Of a DNA stretch of 64,000 nucleotides, positions 58,061-64,000 are shown piece by piece (position 1 is the stretch's first letter; every line of letters begins with the position of its first letter). This stretch comes from Rachicladosporium sp. CCFEE 5018. Its lineage: Eukaryota > Ascomycota > Dothideomycetes > Cladosporiales > Cladosporiaceae. The stretch is from NCBI GenBank assembly GCA_002077045.2, contig KZ111148.1, positions 962,791 through 1,026,790 of the forward strand, read 5' to 3'. The notes under the pieces were generated by a model. That model was not told the DNA's origin. It searched no databases and saw nothing but the letters and a program-made list of their open reading frames with translations. The translations under genes and the position numbers were made by a program.

Positions 58061-60844
58061 ACCTACACGATTCGAGGTGGAGTCGAACTGTGCTAGATGA
58101 TCGATTCTGGACCTCAGAAGACGGCGTCCAGCCGCGAGATGAAGAGACGGACGGACATGTTACTTGACTGCTTATGCAGGTCGAGACCGAGATCGCATGC
58201 GTAGGCTGAGGGGAGTGTGCTGTGGCAGTCATCAAGCCAGACGACCGGAGCTACTCAACCTACTGCATCACAAGCGGCACACTGGCTTCAAGGGCTAGTG
58301 CCCGATGAGCCTCTGTCCGATGATGACAGCGAAGAGCTCTTTGCCCAAGCCTTCGAAGTCTACGCGCTAAGGCTTTAGCTCTGGCAGCTTCCTCGCCTAC
58401 ATGCAGCCCAATGCCGTGTTGAGCACGCTCCTGCTTTCTCACGTGCTGATGGCCCACCGTAGTACGCACAGATCGCGGCTACCCTGTCGATTTTGACCTA
58501 CGAGAGCTCGCGGTGTGCTCCGACAGATAATGGAATCGAGACCAGGCACGCATTGAAGAAAGGTAGTCTAAGATGGGTGCTCTTGTAAGGGCAAGCACAT
58601 GTAGTCTACCCTCAGTCGCATTACGAGTCACAATCCTGGAGCTCGGGAAGCGACACGAGGCCGTCCGTAGGGCCGCAGCGAGACCGTAGTAACGGCTCTC
58701 GGTTCAGTCTAGTGGAGTCAATAATTTGGAGACCTGCACGATTCTACGAACCCAACATCAACGGACGAGGTAGGCCGTGCGGATTGGCGAGAGCCTGGAG
58801 AAAACCACCGAGGGTGGGACTAAGACCTCCTTGACATTTGCCAGCGGTACACGGCAAGCGGACGCTTGGAAATGCTGGACGACATATAGTCTAGCCTACA
58901 TGGGCGCCTGCACGGGGAGTGGCTCCACGCAAACACTCCTCGCAGACACTCCACGCGACGAGCGTTCAGCGTGTTGACGATAAGACTCGGTGACACTAGA
59001 TCGGTGGCCGTAGCTACAGTCTCGACATGTAGCAATGACTGCGCGCCTACAAAGAAGCTGACGAGCGTCGCGACTAGGTCGTTGGGTCACCGTCTGATTG
59101 CTTAATCTGCGGTTCGCGTGAGAGCACGTGAGAGCACGTGAGAGAACATCAGCGATCGTGGTCGCGGCACCGCCCACTGCTCGCACCTACGCCATTTCGG
59201 GGGATCGCGTCTCCCACTCTCCCTCTCCTGAAGCTGCGTTTCAAGTAACAGGAGGTATGCAGCGATGCGACTGCTGATTCCGACAACGCCGCACACGGTT
59301 TGTTAGCGGCGAAGTAACTTTGTACGGTATGGCAGGTGCCGGTGTTCGTAATGCGTCTGCTATATCAATTGATAGACATGGGCTGCTTCAACCAGTAGGT
59401 ATCAAGAGGCGCATTTCCTTCACCTACTAGCACGAGGAAATTATCACAGCCTGGAACACTGGACTTGGAAGCATCATAATTACGGCAAGGCACAACCTCA
59501 ATGCCGAAAAGCCGTTGGCCAAGTTTCCACGTCTGGGACCTGTCACAACATGCAAGACCCAAACGCCACGGTACTGCCTCGGAGCTGTTCTTCGGTCCGC
59601 ATCCCGACTCCATGGTCCCGGCACGATCACTTCTCCAAAAAAATCGCAACCTGCAGAAGGCAGGTGAGCCGCCAGCCAGAAGCAAGGTGATCGTATTGAT
59701 CGGTATCGAAGTGTCATCGATGCCAGCGAAAGATCATGGAAGGTGCTGATAGCCGATGAGCAAACGTGGCAGCTCCATCTCCCTCCAGACATGTTACCAA
59801 GAAATCGACCAGAGGTCTCACCACCGTCCAATATGCTTTTCCGTCCATGCAGTCAAGTGTGGTGTATCGACGGCTTTCCGCGACCGTACAGCTGTGGCTA
59901 GCGTCCTGACGTTACCTGGGCTCTCACTATCTGCGCATGCACAAGTGTAACAAGCCGAAGCGATCGCCATTGGCCTTGTGGTAGTCCTCGATCAAGGGAA
60001 GTCCACGCGACAGCCCAAATCAGTCACGATGCTACATAGCGGTGTAACCTAGAGCACATGGCATGACCTGACCTTCGATCGGAACAGTACTTCGGCTTGC
60101 TTCTTCGGTCTCTATTGCAGCCGAATCGGAAGTGTGAACACTTCCGTCTATGATGCCTGGACACTGAGCCGATCTGTATGATCACAGCCATTGCGCATTC
60201 ACAAGCGTTACGCGCGGGACAAAGCTCACAGCACAGCCATTAATCACTTTAATACTTGCCTGCGAAATATATGGCACACGAGCGCACACGAGCCATCTAC
60301 ACAACGCCGAACAATCAGGCTGTTTAGACGGGTATCAAGGTCAGCGAAGAACGCGAACAAGCCTGTTACCTCTACTCAATACTTTCTCATCCTTCTCACC
60401 CTGATTTACTAACCCAAACCCTTGGCCTGATCAATGTCGCCTATTCTGTCGAGTCGGCAGAGGAATCGCGGCGGAGAAGCAAACCATACTGTCCGCAACC
60501 GAGACTCCATACCGACGGCCCCCGAACCGCATACTTCTCGGCACACTTTCATACATGGCCGAGCTCGGTACCGACATTGATGTGTATGATAAGTGCCACG
60601 ACACTGTGTATTGCGCGACGAGGGAAGTGACATGGTAGCAAGGAATTCCCTAGCCCTCGCATCACCACAAAGTCCTCAATCATAGCGGACGAGACCGATG
60701 CCGTCCGCAGGCAAGTTCTGGATAGCACATGGGAGATTTCATGTTTGCTTCTATCTGCCCCCTCATCACTTCATCACATCTCGCCTCTCAAACTCAGAGC
60801 CTTCCTCTAACATTCCCAACCAGCCTTTCTGCTTCCGAGTCACT
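58061..60844. other. Gene-poor stretch right of the second overlap
   Basis: About 2.8 kb of unique sequence, upstream of the methyltransferase and at the 3' side of PGI. Only short frames on both strands are present, without recognisable motifs or plausible splice chains. There are no transposase remnants or terminal repeats visible. It may contain non-coding RNA or relics that I cannot resolve. Confidence 0.4.
59117..59146. repeat. Three 10-bp tandem units with two CACGTG boxes
   Basis: The sequence cgtgagagca is repeated nearly three times. Two CACGTG hexamers (59125-59130 and 59135-59140) are 10 bases apart, one helical turn. CACGTG is the E-box bound by basic helix-loop-helix regulators, so spacing on one helix face is suggestive. 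No adjacent gene start is known, so function is unproven. Confidence 0.55.
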
Positions 60845-62557
60845 TCATAGCAGACCCGCCTTACTCTTAAAAGCATTGATCAACCCATTCGTACTGCTAT
60901 CATGCTTGCTCACCTCTCCCTTACCCTCCAGCTCTCCCTGGATACTCTTCGCCAGCGCCTTACCAAGCTCAACACCCCACTGATCGAACGAGTTGATATT
61001 CCAGATCGCGCCCTCGGTAAAGGTAAGGTGCTCGTAGTACGCGATCAGTGCGCCAAGCGTTCCAGGCGTGATCTTCTGCGCCAAAATACTTGTCGTTGGC
61101 CTGTTACCCAAGAACGTCTTGTGAGGAATGAGCTCGTCGGCTGCACCCTCAGCCTTCACAGCTTCGGGCGTCTTGCCGATCATCAGCGCCTCCGCTTGCG
61201 CGAAGTAGTTTGATGCTAGCAGCACTTGGTGCTTGTTGCCCTCAATCGGGTTGTGCGACTCCGCTGCGAGGATGAAGTCCGTTGGTATGAGTTTTGTGCC
61301 TTGGTGTAGGAGCTGGAAGAAGGAGTGCTGGGAGTTTGTGCCGGGCTCGCCGAAGACGATTGGGCCGGTAGTGTATTTGACGTAGTCGCCGGAGCGGGTG
61401 ATGGCTTTGCCGTTGGATTCCATGGAGAGTTGTTGCAGGTAGGCGGCAAAGCGGTGCATGTATTGGTCGTAGCTGGGATGAATGTCAGTGACATGGAAGT
61501 TATCGGGGGAGGAGAGGACTCACGGGGCGACCAAGTGAGTTTGTGCGCCGAAGAAGTCGGAGTACCAGACGCTGAGGAGGCCACCGAGGACGGGGATATT
61601 CGTCTCCAAGGGCGTGGTGAGGAAGTGGTGATCCATGGCGTTCGCGCCTGACAGGAACTCGTGGAAGTTGTCCCACCCAATGTACAGCGCAACGCTCAGC
61701 CCGATCGCAGACCACACGCTGTATCGTCCGCCAACCCAGTCACTGAAGCCGAACATGTTCTTGGTATCAATGCCAAACTTGCTCACCTCCTTGTCATTCG
61801 TCGACAGCGCCACGAAGTGCTTCGCAATATGCTTGTCCTCCTTCGCATGCCCCAAAAACCAGTTCTTCGCACTCGTAGCATTCGTCACAGTCTCCGCAGT
61901 TGTGAACGTCTTGCTCGCAACAAGGAATAATGTCGTCTCTGGGTTACTGTCCTTCAGGGCCTCGGCGATGTGCGTGCCGTCGACATTGCTCACAAAGTGC
62001 AACTTCATGCCCTTCTTGCCGTAAGGCTTCAGCGCCTCCGTGACCATTACTGGCCCGAGATCGGAGCCACCGATACCGATGTTGATGATGGTGTCGATCG
62101 GTTTGCCGGTGTAGCCTTTCCACTCGCCGGAGCGGACTTGCTCACTGAACTCTTTCATGTGTGCTTGCACGGCGTTGACTTCCTCGACAACGCTCTGGCC
62201 GTCGACTTTCATTTCCTCGTTCTTGACGTTTCGGAGCGCGACGTGGTAGACTGCGCGCTTCTCGGTGAAGTTGATCTTCTCGCCCTTGAACATGTCATCG
62301 CGGAGTTCTTCGAGCTTGGCCTCCTTTGCGAGCTGGACGAGCAATGAGAGGGTCTCCTCGGTGATGAAATTCTTGCTGAAGTCGAAGATCGTTTCGCTCT
62401 TGTCGGCGGAGTTCTTGAAGATGTGCGAGAACTTCTCGTAGCGCTGGGGATCTTTGGCGAACTCTTCCTTGAGGACAATGGCCCGGCCGAGCTTGTCGTG
62501 GTGCTCGGTCAGGGACTTCCACGCGGAAAGCTCGGTGGCTTGGGAAAATCCTGGCAT
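60845..62557 (-). CDS. PGI1: Glucose-6-phosphate isomerase
   Basis: Interconverts glucose-6-phosphate and fructose-6-phosphate in the cytosol (glycolysis and gluconeogenesis). Exons 61524-62557 and 60845-61472 with a 51-nt intron (GTGAGT donor, CTGAC branch) give 553 aa, the usual eukaryotic length. Signatures seen: INIGIGGSDLGP, the sugar-phosphate segment FLVASKTFTTAETVTN, GGRYSVWSAIGLS, the catalytic-region GANAMDHHF, and near the C-terminus AIWNINSFDQWGVELGKALA. The junction restores VAPYDQYMHRF. The ATG at 62557 starts MPGFSQATELSAW, a typical N-terminus. There is no PTS1-like end (it ends KSKAGLL). Confidence 0.95.
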
Positions 62558-63489
62558 CTTTGCGGTGGTATGTAGGAGATTTATTTACAGGCTGTGTGAG
62601 ATTAGTGAGGCTTCTTGGTTGTGGTATGCGCTCAGGGAAGACGCAGGGGATGGTGAGCCTCGAGGCAGGAGCGAATGATGTACTTACTCAATGAAATGCG
62701 TCGATTGACTGTGATGCCGTGCAGTCGGTTATGTGATTGCTTTATTGAGTGAAAGTCGGTTATATGAGTGTAGAGAACGCCTCACCGAAGCTCAATGTTC
62801 CCAAACAAATGTCGACGACTGCTGAGGCTTGCCCCACCATAGCGTCACTGGTGGGGCACTTCGAAAGGTACCACATTACTCCCACCTACAGTGCACGTGT
62901 AACGGCATCGCGCGGAGCCTGAGTAAGCTCTTGTAAAGCATTCTGACGAAGCTGTGAGTGATACTGAGATGTTTTGTCTGTGTCTGCATTCAAACTGACG
63001 GAAAAGGCCATCAGGACTACATATGCCCTTGCTCGGGCGTGTAATCAATGGCGCAGACCATTGAGCGACTAGTGCGAAGAACCGGGTAAATGCATTCGAA
63101 GGCCTCTGCTTTGCCATCCATGCATGCCTTGAGACCTGTCTATCATGACTCGGGTCTCCCTATACCTCTTCATAGTTGCCCGCGCTCTAGCCTTTCGAGA
63201 CTGTGCTGTTTTGTTCCCGCGGCTCGTGTCGCTTGATGAATGTTGATGTCGCGGTGCCCTCGTGGCGTTAGTTTGCGGCTCTTAAGCTGATCAGGGAGGG
63301 TGTCTGTCTTCGCAGCTTCACGTTCGACGACTGTGACCAGGATCCTCCGGCGTCGATGCAAATGGCGCGACGCAACTCGAGGGATGAGGCTGTGGCGCAT
63401 CGTCGCGAGAGCCCATTAGTGCAGAGTGGACGCATGGGCCAGAGGTTTTTCCATCGGCCGTTCCGTTCATGATCAGACACAAGATGGCC
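62558..63489. other. Intergenic region between two minus-strand genes
   Basis: About 930 bases: promoter side of PGI1 and 3' side of KRR1. No supported gene. Short frames here lack motifs. Confidence 0.4.
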
Positions 63490-64000
63490 TCACTCCTGTT
63501 CAACAGCCTCAGTCTTCCTCTTCTTCACTCTCTTCACCTCGCCATCCACGCCCTCCTCATCCCTCCGCTTCTTCTTCGTTTTCTTCACTTCGGTCTCCTC
63601 CTTCGGTGCCTCATACCCCTCCTCCCGCTTCCGCTTCCGATCCTCCATCTTCTCCTTCATAACCTCGTCCCGCTTCTCCCTCTGCGCTCTCTCCTTCGCA
63701 ACCTTGCCCAAGAAGTACTCTCCACTCTCAATCTGCAGATCGACCTTGCTCTTCTCCTGCTCCGGTGGAAACGGCGTGTAGACCTTCTTCTTCTTGTCCA
63801 CGACCTTGAACGGCACTCGTCGCTTACTGAGGTTGCGCTTCTTGAAATGCGGCAGAAAGCGCTCCCAGTTCTCGTTTTTCAGTTCCGGATCCTTCGCCAA
63901 TTCGCGTTTGATCATGAGCTCCTTGATGTTGTAGATCGGGTGGATGTTCGCCATGCAGTCTTCTATCACCCGTCGCACTTCTTTCAACGATTTGTAGCCG
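63490..64000 (-). CDS. KRR1: Small-subunit processome protein Krr1, 5' part off window
   Basis: C-terminal 169 codons of the KH-domain ribosome assembly factor Krr1, a nucleolar protein needed for 18S rRNA maturation. The frame is open to the window edge, so the start and the KH domain lie outside. Recognised landmarks are EVRRVIEDCMANIHPIYNIK, then HFKKRNLSKRRVPFKVVDKK, KKKVYTPFPPEQEKSKVDLQ and IESGEYFLGK, followed by a Lys/Arg/Glu-rich tail with nuclear-localisation-like runs (KKTKKKRR, KRVKKRK). The order and wording match the family closely. Only the 5' end is missing; the visible part has no breaks. Confidence 0.93.
   Translation of the reverse strand, partial: GYKSLKEVRRVIEDCMANIHPIYNIKELMIKRELAKDPELKNENWERFLPHFKKRNLSKRRVPFKVVDKKKKVYTPFPPEQEKSKVDLQIESGEYFLGKVAKERAQREKRDEVMKEKMEDRKRKREEGYEAPKEETEVKKTKKKRRDEEGVDGEVKRVKKRKTEAVEQE

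Noticed and set aside
1..64000. tRNA, rRNA, CRISPR, telomere repeats or complete transposons
   Set aside because: I looked by eye for tRNA B-box-like stretches, direct repeat arrays, telomere motifs and transposase-like frames and saw none convincing. A tRNA and repeat scan would be decisive.
60845..64000. PGI1 and KRR1 as a functional pair
   Set aside because: Adjacent on the same strand but with 930 bases between them and no known link; ordinary neighbours.

Overview
The window looks like a scaffold piece from a filamentous ascomycete (Pezizomycotina, probably Dothideomycetes; the class is inferred from gene style, not proven). Reasons: compact genes on both strands, many introns of about 50-75 nt with GTRNGT-like donors and CTAAC/CTGAC branch points, a Zn2Cys6 regulator of a fungus-only family, a LaeA-like methyltransferase, and a plant-like fungal plasma-membrane proton pump.

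The main structural fact is that two 100-N gaps (21379-21478 and 47053-47152) are each flanked by the same sequence. Bases 16981-21378 return as 21479-25876 (4398 bp, offset 4498), and 36145-47052 return as 47153-58060 (10908 bp, offset 11008). The left copy always runs exactly into the gap and the right copy starts exactly after it. This is the geometry of overlapping contig ends that were joined without merging. Collapsed, the locus would be about 48.5 kb, and the second copies would not be extra genes. The few differences cluster next to the gaps and look like real allelic variants.

Layout. 0.2-12 kb: multi-pass membrane protein (-), AKR1 palmitoyltransferase (+), a small five-exon unknown gene reconstructed here (-), a secreted NTF2-like protein (+), a two-helix membrane protein (-) and a P-type H+-ATPase (-). 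12-15 kb: no supported gene. 15-16.5 kb: tail-anchored unknown protein. 17.2-19.7 kb (and 21.7-24.1 kb): Zn2Cys6 transcription factor. 24.2-27.9 kb: gene-poor. 27.9-36.3 kb: beta-lactamase-fold hydrolase, eIF3g, a coiled-coil protein with an in-frame stop followed by more open frame, a mitochondrial-type membrane protein and a type I secretory membrane protein. 37-47 kb (and 48-58 kb): small membrane protein, a triosephosphate-isomerase-like enzyme head to head with MTHFR, a GABA/amino-acid permease, weak broken frames and a methyltransferase. 58-60.8 kb: gene-poor. 60.8-64 kb: glucose-6-phosphate isomerase and a KRR1 gene cut by the window edge.

Most genes are unrelated housekeeping functions, and no operon-like pathway is evident. 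The only tight metabolic neighbourhood is the TIM-like/MTHFR/permease trio. I found no convincing new multi-gene system. The points worth following are the assembly overlaps, the TIM paralogue with a changed active-site residue, the in-frame stop at 33166-33168 and the multi-exon gene at 4834-5715.
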